50,560 nucleotides of DNA, taken from assembly GCA_963575715.1 (NCBI GenBank), contig CAUYTW010000352.1:1-50560 (forward strand), in the 5' to 3' direction. A model generated the notes under the pieces. The model worked only from the letters and a program-made list of their open reading frames with translations. It was not told the DNA's origin and searched no databases. This DNA is from Gammaproteobacteria bacterium. Its GTDB lineage: Bacteria > Pseudomonadota > Gammaproteobacteria > CAIRSR01. Positions 1 through 9,488 of this stretch are shown piece by piece (the stretch's first letter is position 1; each line of letters begins with the position of its first letter). The position numbers and the translations under genes were made by a program.

Positions 1-16
1 AAACGATGTTCCGTTG

Positions 17-47
17 AAGAACTTTTTATTTCCATTTTATAGTTCTT
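17..47 (-). terminator. weak hairpin downstream of the MlaA-like gene
   Basis: A 7-bp inverted repeat (AAGAACT at 17-23, AGTTCTT at 41-47) with an AT-rich 17-nt loop lies 26-56 nt past the stop of the MlaA-like gene. There is no clear T-tract after it on the minus strand, so a terminator role is only a guess. The rest of bases 1-72 shows nothing else. Confidence 0.2.
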
Positions 48-72
48 TAGCTATAATATGGCATAAATTGAA

Positions 73-873
73 TTATGGCGAACGTGGAATTTTATCCACT
101 TCTAAATTATTACCTGGTAGAAAAATTTTTTCGTCAAAATACACAGAGCAGCGTGGCCAAAGATAGTTTTGGTAATTTGCGCGTTGAATTGCGTAGGGAT
201 CCTTGATGGTACTCTCAGGGACATCCCGGGCATAACGCAGGCTCGCCGCCGATGCACTAATATCAATGAATAGATCAGCGGTAGCGATGATTGGAGAAAT
301 AAAAGAAAGGAGATACCATTCCATGGCGAAAAAACTTGTTATCAACATGGCACTATTGCTACTGGTTGGTCCTATTACTGGCAAGACAATAAAATTTCCT
401 GGAAAAAGTCCAGCAACACACAGGGATTCAGTAAACTCCATTTCAGTGCGTTGATAGCCCATGTTTTTTGCTGGATCCCAAAGACCCGCCAAACCAATTG
501 TCGAGTTGATTAAAAAACGTTTGGTTGAAATCTTGGCTGCCTCATAATTTCCCACCAGACTGTTCGTGAGAATGAATTCAGGTTCTACTAAATTGTCATA
601 AATATTATGCCCCGCCTGCTGTATAATCCCTGGTAACGTATCTCCCAACCAATGCGCGGTTGGGTTCACGACATTTTGAATCAACCACTCGTTGAATTGA
701 AACATTTTGCGATTGATTGGTTCATTAGGATCAATAGGGTTTGGAGAAGGATTGATTTGATCCAACGACTGTCTCAATTCGGTGTAAAATTGAGATGAAC
801 TGGAAGAATCCGCCGCTGCGGTGATTCCGTTAACCGCGAATATCCATAACAGCAGCGTCATTGTTTGTTTCAT
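73..873 (-). CDS. mlaA: MlaA/VacJ-family phospholipid transport protein, no lipobox
   Basis: The 266-aa product matches the MlaA (VacJ) family, an outer-membrane component that, with MlaC and the MlaFEDB ABC complex, moves mislocalised phospholipids from the outer leaflet back to the inner membrane. Visible are the family hallmark DPNEPINRKMFQFN near the N-terminus, the run GLAGLWDPAKNMG in the middle, and a hydrophobic C-terminal half. I start it at ATG 873 (MKQTMTLLLW), which gives a clean Sec signal peptide ending near ITAAADS; a longer frame to 936 exists but runs back through a repeat. E. coli MlaA is a lipoprotein, yet no cysteine is present at the signal-peptide end here. A hairpin repeat lies just upstream of the start. 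No other mla genes are nearby, so it is probably transcribed alone or after sdhB. Confidence 0.85.
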   Translation of the reverse strand: MKQTMTLLLWIFAVNGITAAADSSSSSQFYTELRQSLDQINPSPNPIDPNEPINRKMFQFNEWLIQNVVNPTAHWLGDTLPGIIQQAGHNIYDNLVEPEFILTNSLVGNYEAAKISTKRFLINSTIGLAGLWDPAKNMGYQRTEMEFTESLCVAGLFPGNFIVLPVIGPTSSNSAMLITSFFAMEWYLLSFISPIIATADLFIDISASAASLRYARDVPESTIKDPYAIQRANYQNYLWPRCSVYFDEKIFLPGNNLEVDKIPRSP

Positions 874-880
874 CAATATT

Positions 881-919
881 CCCGAGAAACCTACGCCCTG
901 TAGGGCAGAGTAGTTGACT
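881..919 (+). repeat. hairpin repeat, copy 1 (upstream of mlaA start)
   Basis: The plus strand reads CCCGAGAAACC, then a short stem GCCC-TGTA-GGGC, then TAGTTGAC. The left part matches the copies at 33948, 41259 and 48031, and the right part matches the TGATTGAC tails at 26945 and 48379. It ends 8 nt before the mlaA start codon on the minus strand. Confidence 0.5.
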
Positions 920-968
920 GGTCTTAATTCGATCAATATTGAATAGTGGACTTCATTGGAATAATTTT

Positions 969-1724
969 TTATTTATGGCAATTCATAAATTTCGACAGAA
1001 AGAGTTGACGACGTAAACCCGTAATGCCGTCGGTGGGTCGAATTTCTTTTGGGCAGGAATCCACGCAACGAAAAACTGTATCGCAGCCCCACACTCCCTG
1101 GCTGTTATTAACACGTTCAAGCGCAACTCGTGCGTCCCGATGATCACGGGGATCTTGCAAAAAACGATAGAGTTTGAGTAATGCTGCTGGCCCTAGGTAT
1201 TTATCATCACGCGCCACGACTGGGCAAGATCCATGGCAACATGCGCAGAGAACGCAATTGGCGTATTGCTCGAACTTTGCCATGGTTGTCTTATCGACAA
1301 AATATTCGTCTTTCTTTTTACCTTCATCGACTTGCAACCAAGGCTCAATGGAACGATAAGCCGCCCAAAATGGCTCCATGTCTACAATAAGATCTTTAAT
1401 AATTGGAAGATTTGGCAGCGGCTCCAGCACAATTTCGCGCGTGGGTAGATGGCATAATTGCACTCGACAGGCGAGGTTGGGTTGGCCATTAATCACCATG
1501 CCACAGGAACCGCACACCGCACCCCGGCAGGAATAACGAAAAACCAAGGTTGCATCCTGCTCTTCCTGGATTTTCAATAACGCATCCAGGACCGTCATCC
1601 CCCGCTTGGCAATTATTCGATAATGGGCAAAATGTGGACTTTGCTCGTTGCGACTATCGAAACGCAGAATTTTAACTACAAATAGCAAGTCATCAATATC
1701 AATATTTTCTTTCTTGCGGAACAT
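969..1724 (-). CDS. sdhB: succinate dehydrogenase iron-sulfur subunit
   Basis: The 251-aa SdhB carries the electron-transfer clusters of complex II between the flavin and quinone. The N-terminal 2Fe-2S plant-ferredoxin region shows CRGAVCGSCG followed by the fourth cysteine in NLACRVQL. The C-terminal region has CVLCACCHGSCP and then GCDTVFRCVDSCPKEIRP, which provide the 4Fe-4S and 3Fe-4S ligands. The CVLCACC spacing and the following GPAALLKLYRFLQDPRD closely resemble E. coli SdhB. The start ATG at 1724 overlaps the 3' end of sdhA by 26 nt, which indicates translational coupling. Length is normal for the family (about 240-260 aa). It acts at the cytoplasmic face of the inner membrane in the TCA cycle and respiratory chain. 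Confidence 0.95.
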   Translation of the reverse strand: MFRKKENIDIDDLLFVVKILRFDSRNEQSPHFAHYRIIAKRGMTVLDALLKIQEEQDATLVFRYSCRGAVCGSCGMVINGQPNLACRVQLCHLPTREIVLEPLPNLPIIKDLIVDMEPFWAAYRSIEPWLQVDEGKKKDEYFVDKTTMAKFEQYANCVLCACCHGSCPVVARDDKYLGPAALLKLYRFLQDPRDHRDARVALERVNNSQGVWGCDTVFRCVDSCPKEIRPTDGITGLRRQLFLSKFMNCHK

Positions 1725-3396
1725 GACGGTTAATATTTACCTCTTTATACTGTAAGCGTGGGCCGTTCGGAGTGTAATATGCCATCGTATGGCGAAGCCA
1801 ATTGATATCATCACGAGTTGGAAAATCTGTACGTGAATGTGAACCTCTGCTCTCCCGACGAGCCAGCGCACCATGGGTAATGATTTCACCTAAATCTAGC
1901 ATCCCTTCCAATTCCAGAAAACTTGTTAATTCAAAATTATAAAAAATATCTTTATTTTTTAACACTACACGCTGATAATCTTGTTTTAATTCACGAATGA
2001 CTTCAACTGCTTCACGCAAAGATTTTTCTTCCCGAAAAATTCCAACATGCGTGGTCATTATCTGGCGTAATCGGTCACGAACTTCTATATAATTCAAATT
2101 TCCTGTATGTGATAGTAAGTGTTGAATGCGAAGTTTTTCATTTTCTAAGGCTAGCTCAAGAGCGGATACATCCAGCATTTTCTCGCGCGCGGCAAGAAAT
2201 TCTGGAATACGACTAGCGACAATTTTACCGAAGACTACCGTTTCCAGCAGTGAATTACCACCCATGCGGTTGGCACCATGAACCGAAACACACGCGCATT
2301 CTCCGGCTGCATAAAACCCAGATAGACAAGTTTCGCCCCAGGTATTCGTATCAATACCGCCCATAGAATAATGTTGTCCAGGCTGAATCGGAATGGAATC
2401 CTTGATGGGATCAACTCCCGCGAAATCCATACAGATCTGACGAATACCCGGCAACCGTTCAATAATTTTTTCGCGGCCAAGATGGCGTAAATCAAGATGT
2501 ACACAAGCATTATCAAAGCCGCGACCAGCAGCAATTTCGGTGCTAATCGCGCGCGCCACGATGTCGCGCGGTGCCAGTTCCATGGCTTTTTCAGAATAGC
2601 GTTTCATGAAACGCTCGCCCTGATTATTGATTAAAAATCCTCCCTCGCCGCGCGCACCCTCCGTCATTAGAATATTGGTGCCAATCAGCGTGGTAGGATG
2701 AAATTGAACAAATTCTAGATCCTTGATGGGAATACCCGCACGATAGGCCAGTGCGATGCCACTACCAGTATTGATGAGGGCGTTGGTAGTATTTTGATAT
2801 ACCCGACCATAACCTCCGGTAGCGAATACCACCGCGCGTGCGCCAAAAACTTCCATTTCGCCCTTGGCATAATTCAACGCCAAAATCCCTTGTATCATAT
2901 TGTCCTTAACCACCAGCCCGGTGACTAGACATTCGGAAAAAATTTTGACCCGCCGTTCGACGCAACGTTCAAAAAGCGTATGCAACAAGATATGCCCTGT
3001 ACGGTCGGCAGCGTAACAGGCTCTCGGAAAACCAGCGCCACCAAATGACCGTTGCGCAATCTTGCCATCACGAGTACGACTAAAGGGAGCACCCCAATGA
3101 TCTAGCTGGTAAATGACTTCTTGACCCAGTTTGCACATCAATTCCACAGCGTCCTGATCAGCTAAATAATCGCTGCTTTTAATCGTATCGAACGCATGTT
3201 TTTCCCAATGATCATCATCCTCACCTTCTCGATGATTGGCGAGCGCGGCGTTGATTCCTCCTTGCGCAGCCAGCGAATGAGACCTGAGGGGATGAACCTT
3301 GGAAAATACCGCCACCCTGTATTGGCCTGTCGTACCCAATGCGCTCATTAAGCCCGCCAGACCGCCACCAACCACAATAACATCGTAGGTAAGCAT
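1699..3396 (-). CDS. sdhA: succinate dehydrogenase flavoprotein subunit
   Basis: The 565-aa SdhA oxidises succinate to fumarate with covalently bound FAD. The N-terminal dinucleotide-binding motif is VIVVGGGLAGLMSA. The FAD-attachment histidine region reads SKVHPLRSHSLAAQGG, the substrate-binding segment is EFVQFHPTTL, and MTEGARGEGGFL and GEGGFLIN-type contacts follow. The capping and helical C-terminal domains are complete. I start at ATG 3396 (MLTYDVIVVGG), 11 nt after the stop of the membrane-anchor gene; the frame remains open 30 codons upstream but that part overlaps the anchor gene and lacks family similarity. Gene order anchor-sdhA-sdhB is that of an sdh operon. Distinguishing it from a fumarate reductase rests on the SdhB similarity and is not certain. 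Confidence 0.95.
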   Translation of the reverse strand: MLTYDVIVVGGGLAGLMSALGTTGQYRVAVFSKVHPLRSHSLAAQGGINAALANHREGEDDDHWEKHAFDTIKSSDYLADQDAVELMCKLGQEVIYQLDHWGAPFSRTRDGKIAQRSFGGAGFPRACYAADRTGHILLHTLFERCVERRVKIFSECLVTGLVVKDNMIQGILALNYAKGEMEVFGARAVVFATGGYGRVYQNTTNALINTGSGIALAYRAGIPIKDLEFVQFHPTTLIGTNILMTEGARGEGGFLINNQGERFMKRYSEKAMELAPRDIVARAISTEIAAGRGFDNACVHLDLRHLGREKIIERLPGIRQICMDFAGVDPIKDSIPIQPGQHYSMGGIDTNTWGETCLSGFYAAGECACVSVHGANRMGGNSLLETVVFGKIVASRIPEFLAAREKMLDVSALELALENEKLRIQHLLSHTGNLNYIEVRDRLRQIMTTHVGIFREEKSLREAVEVIRELKQDYQRVVLKNKDIFYNFELTSFLELEGMLDLGEIITHGALARRESRGSHSRTDFPTRDDINWLRHTMAYYTPNGPRLQYKEVNINRHVPQERKY

Positions 3397-3407
3397 AATG
3401 TAACCGT

Positions 3408-3728
3408 TTATCCCGCCGGCCCTAAAATCAACAGCCAATAGGTAAATCCCATGAATAAAAGTGTCCCTGACAGGGTAAAAATCCAAAATAGCAATTTTTC
3501 TTTGCGCAGACCAAGATCAATTAGACAGGTACGTACCCCGTAAAGGGAATGGTAGATAAATAATCCTACGGTCAAAAGATCGATAGATACGGCACGGTGA
3601 AAATCACGCATCGCCGCGATTGAACTATTGCCAAAATATCCCAGGATGCCATAACCCGTAATTATCTTAAAACCGATGAGTAAAATTAAAATCAATCCAC
3701 TCACTCGATGAAATATCCAGACGAACAT
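3408..3728 (-). CDS. short cytochrome b / membrane-anchor subunit of succinate dehydrogenase
   Basis: The 106-aa protein has three predicted membrane helices (about residues 10-28, 48-66 and 82-103). FHRVSG at residues 6-11 corresponds to the HRxSG signature that starts helix 1 of SdhC, and YHSLYGVRTCLIDLG matches the haem-binding helix 2 region with its conserved histidine. An in-frame TAA lies just 6 nt before the ATG, so the short N-terminus is real. E. coli complex II has two anchors (SdhC and SdhD), but no second one is found between this gene and aspS. It could therefore be a single-anchor enzyme, or the partner is encoded elsewhere. I leave the symbol open because features of SdhC and SdhD are mixed. 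Confidence 0.8.
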   Translation of the reverse strand: MFVWIFHRVSGLILILLIGFKIITGYGILGYFGNSSIAAMRDFHRAVSIDLLTVGLFIYHSLYGVRTCLIDLGLRKEKLLFWIFTLSGTLLFMGFTYWLLILGPAG

Positions 3729-3812
3729 AAATATTTAGCCTGTATCGATTTTTTTGTTAATGAGGTGATATATTAAAAATTTTACAGCATGCTCGCTTGG
3801 TCAATATTTTCG

Positions 3813-5591
3813 CTAAATCACACTATGCCGTAGACGGATCCCTAGATCACGTAATTGTTCATCGGTCGCCACCGAGGGAGCGCCCGTCAAGAGGCAAGCC
3901 GCAGTCTGTGTTTTGGGAAAAGCGATGACATCCCGAATCGAGGCCGACCCGGTCATAAGCATCACCAGCCGATCCAGCCCAAAGGCAATGCCACCATGGG
4001 GAGGAGCACCATGAGCCAAGGCCGTGAGCAAGAAACCAAATTTCTCCGCAGCATCTTCTGGGGTAATGCCAAGAAGCTCGAATACCGCCTGTTGTAGCTC
4101 GGGACGATGGATACGAATCGATCCACCACCGATTTCGGTACCGTTGAGCACCATGTCATAGGCGCGAGATAGCGCTGCTCCCGGACGCGCGCGTAACTCA
4201 TCAAGATCATCAACGCGAGGAGCAGTAAAGGGATGATGCAGCGCCATCCAGCGTTGCGCCTGCGCGTCGCGTTCAAACATCGGAAAATCGACCACCCATA
4301 GCGGACGCCAACCTCGCTCCACCAATCCATAATCCTCGCCTAACCGCAAACGTAACGCGCCCAGCGATTCATTGACTACTTTAGCGCGGTCAGCACCGAA
4401 AAAAATCACATCTCCGGTTTGAGCGCCAGTGCGATCAAGAATTTCTACCAGCACTTCGTCGGAAAGAAATTTAACGATGGGCGATTGTAACCCCACGCGT
4501 CCTCGGGTGATGTCATTGATTTTAATATAAGCCAACCCCTTCGCGCCGTGGAGAGCTACAAATTCCTGGTAAGCGTCAATGGCAGAACGCGCGAGTAGTT
4601 CATTGCCCCTCGGCAGGCGGAGTGCAGCCACTCGTCCTTGTGGATCGCGTGCCGGTGCTGAGAAAACTTTGAAGTCAACTGTGCGCATCAAATCGCTGAG
4701 TTCGGTTAATTCCAGAGGATTACGCAGATCTGGACGGTCAGAACCAAAACGATGAATGGCCTCAGCGTAGGTCATGCGTGGCAAAGGATTAGGCAACGCC
4801 ACTTCGAGCACATGCGCGAACAATTCACGTACCATGGCTTCCATGATCGCCATAATCCCGTTTTCATCGAGAAAGGAGGTCTCGATATCAAGCTGGGTAA
4901 ACTCGGGTTGACGGTCGGCGCGCAGATCCTCGTCGCGAAAGCAGCGCACAATCTGATAATAACGATCCATGCCCGAGATCATCAGTAACTGCTTGAAAAG
5001 TTGCGGCGATTGCGGTAGCGCGAAACAATGGCCAGGATGGGTGCGACTCGGCACCAGATAATCGCGCGCGCCTTCTGGTGTGGTCTTGGTCAGGAACGGG
5101 GTCTCAATGTCCAGAAAACCGTGACTATCCAGAAAATGACGCAAGGTGCGTGCAACCTCCGCCCGCAGCCGAATCCGACGCAGCATTTCTGGCCGACGTA
5201 GATCCAGGTAGCGATAACGCAGGCGCACCTCCTCGCTGGCGTCGGTCTCGTCCTCAAGAAGGAACGGCGGAGGTTCAGCGCGGTTAAGCACTTCGACGGT
5301 AGTTCCCACTATCTCCACCAGCCCCGTGGTTAAATGTTCGTTTTCAGTGCCGGGCGGGCGGCGGCGGACGGTACCAAGAATACGCAACACGTACTCGGAG
5401 CGTACCCGCTCGGCAGATTGAAACGCCTGTGAGATATCGGGGTTTACCACTACCTGTATTACTCCTTCCCGGTCACGCAAATCAATGAAAACGATACCTC
5501 CGTGGTCACGGCGGCGATTTACCCAGCCGCAGATTTCTACTGATTGACCTACCAGGGACTCGTTAATTTGTCCGCAATAATGGCTGCGCAT
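3813..5591 (-). CDS. aspS: aspartyl-tRNA synthetase
   Basis: The 592-aa class IIb synthetase charges tRNA-Asp (and possibly tRNA-Asn). The N-terminal OB-fold anticodon-binding domain begins [16 protein letters not shown] and includes [18 protein letters not shown]. The catalytic core follows, with motif 2 in [19 protein letters not shown] and motif 3 in [15 protein letters not shown]. The bacterial GAD insertion lies between about residues 285 and 420. Length matches E. coli AspRS (590 aa). Whether it is discriminating cannot be decided from sequence alone; gatCAB is not in the window. It stands alone, 84 nt from the start of the sdh anchor gene, with a 250-nt upstream region. Confidence 0.97.
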   Translation of the reverse strand: MRSHYCGQINESLVGQSVEICGWVNRRRDHGGIVFIDLRDREGVIQVVVNPDISQAFQSAERVRSEYVLRILGTVRRRPPGTENEHLTTGLVEIVGTTVEVLNRAEPPPFLLEDETDASEEVRLRYRYLDLRRPEMLRRIRLRAEVARTLRHFLDSHGFLDIETPFLTKTTPEGARDYLVPSRTHPGHCFALPQSPQLFKQLLMISGMDRYYQIVRCFRDEDLRADRQPEFTQLDIETSFLDENGIMAIMEAMVRELFAHVLEVALPNPLPRMTYAEAIHRFGSDRPDLRNPLELTELSDLMRTVDFKVFSAPARDPQGRVAALRLPRGNELLARSAIDAYQEFVALHGAKGLAYIKINDITRGRVGLQSPIVKFLSDEVLVEILDRTGAQTGDVIFFGADRAKVVNESLGALRLRLGEDYGLVERGWRPLWVVDFPMFERDAQAQRWMALHHPFTAPRVDDLDELRARPGAALSRAYDMVLNGTEIGGGSIRIHRPELQQAVFELLGITPEDAAEKFGFLLTALAHGAPPHGGIAFGLDRLVMLMTGSASIRDVIAFPKTQTAACLLTGAPSVATDEQLRDLGIRLRHSVI

Positions 5592-5675
5592 AGCGTATAG
5601 TCCGATTAATAAAGTGAATAAAGCATGTAAGATTTTTTGATTTCCACTCGGCCGATTACAGAAAATGGCGAGAGA

Positions 5676-5705
5676 GCCGCTGGGTTTAGCCGTGGAATGA
5701 ATCGC
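5676..5705 (+). repeat. possible degenerate hairpin repeat upstream of aspS
   Basis: The segment GGGTTTAGCCGTGGAATGAA resembles the copy near 33965 (GGCTTTAGCCATGGTGATGAA). It lies about 85-115 nt upstream of aspS in the 252-nt gap between aspS and rlmKL. The stem is poorly preserved. I see no gene in that gap. Confidence 0.2.
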
Positions 5706-5843
5706 CTCAAATAGTTTTTTTATTTTTCGTGATGCACTGTATTCATGCTAATATTTGGGTGCTCTTTGAGAAGTTAAGATATGCGGTTGCCCGGGGAAGT
5801 CTCGGGAATAAAATTTTATGCGTGCTTAAAAAGCTATGGCAGT

Positions 5844-8009
5844 TTATTTTTTGCTGATTAACCAACAATTATGGATTCGCGGATTGCGCGCGAAGTCGTG
5901 CGGTAAAGTATTGACGGTGATTTCTGCGATGATAACCTCGGTCAACGCTGATTTATCCAACTGAAAGTGGCGAAAAGCATTTGAAAAAATTAATACACCA
6001 TTTGGTTGTAACAAAGTAACAGCGTGATTCAGTAATTCTACATGGTCACGCTGCGCGTCGAAAGTCCGCTGCATACGTTTTGAAGTGGAGAAAGTGGGCG
6101 GATCAAGAAAAATCAGGCCATAACGTCTGCTCCACGATATGCTTGCCTGCTCGGCCAACCATTGCAAACAATCAGCCTGAATGAAACTGTGTTCGCGTCC
6201 GCTGAAACCATTGAGCGCTAGATTACGCCTGGCCCAGTTGATATAGGTATGCGACATATCAACAGTAGTCGTGCTTTTGGCACCACCTGCCGCTGCGTAA
6301 ACGCTGCCCGCGCCGGTGTAGGCAAACAGATTGAGGAAATCACGTCCCGAAGCCAGATCACGGAGGCGCTGGCGGGTGAGACGCTGATCGAGAAAAAGTC
6401 CGGTGTCGAGATAATCGGTAAAATTCACCAAAAACTTCAGGCCACCCTCGCGCACCTCATGAAACTGCTTGCTATCGTTTAATTTTTCATACTGCGCCGT
6501 TCCCTTCTGGCGTTGTCGCGTCTTGAGAAACATCTGTTCCCGTGGAATTTCCAGTATCAGCGGGATCACCGCCAACGCTTCCTGCAAGCGCGTGGCTGCT
6601 TTACGCGCGTCGATGGTTTTGGGTGCCTGGTATTCCTGAACATGGACCCAAAGCTGCTCGCCACGATAAAGATCAATAGCGAGGTTGTATTCGGGCATGT
6701 CTGCATCGTACAGACGGTAGCAATCGACGTGATGATGTTCCGCCCAACGGATTAATTCTTTGAGATTTTTTCGCAGGCGGTTGGCGAACATTTCTGCTCC
6801 CGGCCCCAGATTTTCCAGGCGCGGTGCCGGCATTGGCGTGATGAACCAGGACGGATCGATGTCGAAACGCAGCAACCTACACGCTATCGCGCCGTTGAAC
6901 ATATTATGATGATGACGAGCACGAATCCCCATCTGTTTGGCTAAATCGGGGTTGCCAGTGAAAATCGTTGCCTGCCAGCCGCTGAAATGTTCCTTCAATT
7001 GCGTGCCGAGTTGAGCGTAGAGCCGCCGTAGATCATTTTCCGCGCCCAGGCGTTCACCGTAAGGCGGATTGGCCACGACCAGTCCGTGCCGCACTCCCTG
7101 CGGGGCGATGAGTTCCTCCACACTGCGTCGGCTGACGCGCAGGTAATCCTCCAGTCCGGCAGCGGTGATGTTGGCTTGCGCGGCGGTAACCGCCTTGAGG
7201 CTGAGGTCATACCCATAAATGGGAGGGAGCTTGGTGATCCCATGCGCACGACGTGCCCGCGCCTCGTCGAGCAGTTGTTGCCACAACGGCGCATCGTGCT
7301 GACGCCAGGCCAAAAAGCCATGATGGTGACGCATCAATCCTGGTGCGATGTCAGCGGCAATCAACGCCGCTTCCACAATTAGGGTTCCAGAGCCGCACAT
7401 CGGATCGATCAATGCGCCCCCAGCGGCGGCCACCGCTGGCCAGCCGGAACGTAGCAGGATGGCGGCGGCGAGATGTTCCTTGAGCGGCGCTGCGTCACCA
7501 TCGATACGATAACCGCGCCGGTGTAGGCTTTCACCAGAGAGATCGAGACTCAAGGTTACTTGGTCGTGATGCAGGTAGGCGTTGACGCGAATGTCGGGCT
7601 TTTCAGGATCCACCGAGGGACGTTCACCGGTAGCGCGGCGAAATTGATCAACAATCGCATCCTTAATTTTAAGCGCGCCAAATTGAGTATGACGGATTAC
7701 TGATGAATAACCATTAAAGTCAACAGCAAAGGTATTTTTTAGCAAAAAATGTTCTTGCCAAGCGATAGTTTGGGCACCAGCATACAGACTCGCTTCGGAG
7801 TCAATCGCAAAGCAGGCCAACGGCAGCAAAACATGTCCTGCGGTACGAGACCAGAGACAGACTCGATAGGCGGTTGCCAACGTTCCAGTAAATTCAACAC
7901 CGGCGGGTTGTTCACGTACTGTTTCGGCACCGAGTTCCATCAATTCCGATAACAAGGAGGCCACCATGCCCTTGGGTACGGTGGCAAAAAATCGAAGCTG
8001 TTTAGACAT
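5844..8009 (-). CDS. rlmL: 23S rRNA m2G2445 / m7G2069 methyltransferase RlmKL
   Basis: The 721-aa fused enzyme makes two modifications of 23S rRNA helix 74 during 50S assembly. An N-terminal THUMP domain spans roughly residues 50-160. The RlmL half has the SAM motif IDPMCGSGT at 201-209 and the catalytic NPPYGER at 314-320. The RlmK half has FLDPPTFSTSKR near 634-645 for m7G formation. The fusion is typical of Gammaproteobacteria, and the length is close to the 702 aa of E. coli. Its first 8 nt overlap the end of the upstream glycosyltransferase gene, which implies coupled translation. Nothing looks truncated. Confidence 0.95.
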   Translation of the reverse strand: MSKQLRFFATVPKGMVASLLSELMELGAETVREQPAGVEFTGTLATAYRVCLWSRTAGHVLLPLACFAIDSEASLYAGAQTIAWQEHFLLKNTFAVDFNGYSSVIRHTQFGALKIKDAIVDQFRRATGERPSVDPEKPDIRVNAYLHHDQVTLSLDLSGESLHRRGYRIDGDAAPLKEHLAAAILLRSGWPAVAAAGGALIDPMCGSGTLIVEAALIAADIAPGLMRHHHGFLAWRQHDAPLWQQLLDEARARRAHGITKLPPIYGYDLSLKAVTAAQANITAAGLEDYLRVSRRSVEELIAPQGVRHGLVVANPPYGERLGAENDLRRLYAQLGTQLKEHFSGWQATIFTGNPDLAKQMGIRARHHHNMFNGAIACRLLRFDIDPSWFITPMPAPRLENLGPGAEMFANRLRKNLKELIRWAEHHHVDCYRLYDADMPEYNLAIDLYRGEQLWVHVQEYQAPKTIDARKAATRLQEALAVIPLILEIPREQMFLKTRQRQKGTAQYEKLNDSKQFHEVREGGLKFLVNFTDYLDTGLFLDQRLTRQRLRDLASGRDFLNLFAYTGAGSVYAAAGGAKSTTTVDMSHTYINWARRNLALNGFSGREHSFIQADCLQWLAEQASISWSRRYGLIFLDPPTFSTSKRMQRTFDAQRDHVELLNHAVTLLQPNGVLIFSNAFRHFQLDKSALTEVIIAEITVNTLPHDFARNPRIHNCWLISKK

Positions 8010-9039
8010 TTTTCTGCTCTAAAACAAAACGAAGCCAGCGATCCGCCACGGCATGAATATCCGCCCGATCAAGTACCTGTTGCGATAGGTTGGCGGTTTG
8101 CGCATTGTAATGGTCATCGTTGAGCAGCAGGCGTTCCAGCCGATCACCCCACGCACCATCTGCGGTAATCATGGCACCGGCATCCACGAAGCGTTCTGCA
8201 TCCGGCAGCGGTGAACAAAGCGTGGGTATCCCCCAGAAACCCGCTTCCAAGATCTTGATCGCAGACTTGCAGCGATTGAATGGCGTATCTTCCAATGGTG
8301 CGAGATTCACTCGCGCCGACCACAGTGCATGATGGTATTCCATAAACGGTAGTTTATCCTGAACCCGGAGTTGTTCAGGGCGCGCGCGCGGGATGAAACT
8401 CAATGGCCCGGTTACCGCCAGCGTAGTCTGGGGATAAGCATGGAGAAATTCCTCAATCTGACGAGTTATCAAGGAAAAATCGCGATCATGACTACGTGTG
8501 CCCGGGCAGTAGGCTATCCGCCATGTCTTGTCCATAACAGGCGGACGTTTTAATTTTAGCCAGTCATGATGCACCGCGTTAGGCACAACGCATGCCCTTG
8601 GCACATCAGCGGCCCGTAACGTCTCGGCCAGGGGAGAAGTGGAAACCGTAACTGCATCCATCGCCCGCAAAGTGTCACGGTGCGCCGCGAATTGCCCACG
8701 AGTTGTCTCCAGGCCCACCAGTCCGTTGAGGACTCCGGGACTAAAAGCAGCCAACGCTGGATCAAATACTAAATCGTCGAAATCCGCGATGATTCGTGAA
8801 CCCCGGCGACGCAGCCATGCTAGTGCGAAAGTCAAACGCCAACCGGCGCGTGGCCGGTGCAGCACTACGATATCGAAAAAATGCCGCAAATACGGAAAAT
8901 GGGACAGGTGCCACAAATGAACGCGATTTCCTCGCGCCCGTAACGCGGCAGCCAAATTTTCACAACGATAAATAAAGGAAGGATCTTGTCGAAAACGCGA
9001 AGCATTTTTGTTACAAGCAACAAAAGCAATATTCAGCAC
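8002..9039 (-). CDS. glycosyltransferase (GT-B fold, group 1-like)
   Basis: The protein of about 345 aa looks like a GT-B glycosyltransferase. The N-terminal Rossmann half starts LNIAFVACNKNASRFR and includes IADFDDLVFDPAL. The C-terminal half contains KILEAGFWGIPTLCSP, which resembles the nucleotide-sugar-binding EX7E region of family 4 enzymes. Substrate and acceptor are unknown. I choose GTG 9039, with a GGA about 8 nt upstream and an N-terminus at the first beta strand; another GTG at 9072 would add 11 residues. The 8-nt overlap with rlmL suggests co-transcription, but no polysaccharide cluster surrounds it. Confidence 0.7.
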   Translation of the reverse strand: MLNIAFVACNKNASRFRQDPSFIYRCENLAAALRARGNRVHLWHLSHFPYLRHFFDIVVLHRPRAGWRLTFALAWLRRRGSRIIADFDDLVFDPALAAFSPGVLNGLVGLETTRGQFAAHRDTLRAMDAVTVSTSPLAETLRAADVPRACVVPNAVHHDWLKLKRPPVMDKTWRIAYCPGTRSHDRDFSLITRQIEEFLHAYPQTTLAVTGPLSFIPRARPEQLRVQDKLPFMEYHHALWSARVNLAPLEDTPFNRCKSAIKILEAGFWGIPTLCSPLPDAERFVDAGAMITADGAWGDRLERLLLNDDHYNAQTANLSQQVLDRADIHAVADRWLRFVLEQKNV

Positions 9040-9110
9040 GGAACCATTCCATGACCCGAAAAATATAAGCACCGACGGGTTTGGCGTATTGTTACAATTC
9101 GGTCATCTAT

Positions 9111-9488
9111 TTATTTAGATGACGGTGAATTACTTTTAGTTTGGAGCAGGTCACGAAGCTGACTAAAGGGATTGTGCGTTGCAGCGACGGCCTGGGTTAC
9201 GGGTAATTCTACAATAGTGGCTTCGGCTTCGATCTGGCGTTGGTGTTCATTGTCGTGACAGTAAAGACAAAGTAATTCCCAGTTGCCGCCATCGGAAGGA
9301 TTATGGTCGTGGTTGTGATCGCGATGATGAACCGTTAGCTCTCGCAGATTTCCACGGGTAAAATCACGGCCACAACGGCCACACACCCACGGATAAAGTT
9401 TGAGAGCCTGGCCGCGATAATCTTGCTCACGGGTCTGTCGAGCCTTGTGAGCCTCGGCTACTACTTGATCTAATTTTTTGTTGCCCAT
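9111..9488 (-). CDS. yajD: YajD-type HNH nuclease family protein
   Basis: The 125-aa protein is close to E. coli YajD, a small HNH-domain protein of unknown biological role. Visible are YPWVCGRCGRDF (first zinc CxxC), LRELTVHHRDHNHD (the HNH catalytic His pair), GGNWELLCLYCHDNEH (the Asn and second CxxC) and the conserved C-terminal NPFSQL. The start is the ATG at 9488, inside one arm of a 25-bp tandem duplication. It lies between the glycosyltransferase and an acid phosphatase without overlap. A nuclease activity is inferred from the fold only. Confidence 0.88.
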   Translation of the reverse strand: MGNKKLDQVVAEAHKARQTREQDYRGQALKLYPWVCGRCGRDFTRGNLRELTVHHRDHNHDHNPSDGGNWELLCLYCHDNEHQRQIEAEATIVELPVTQAVAATHNPFSQLRDLLQTKSNSPSSK

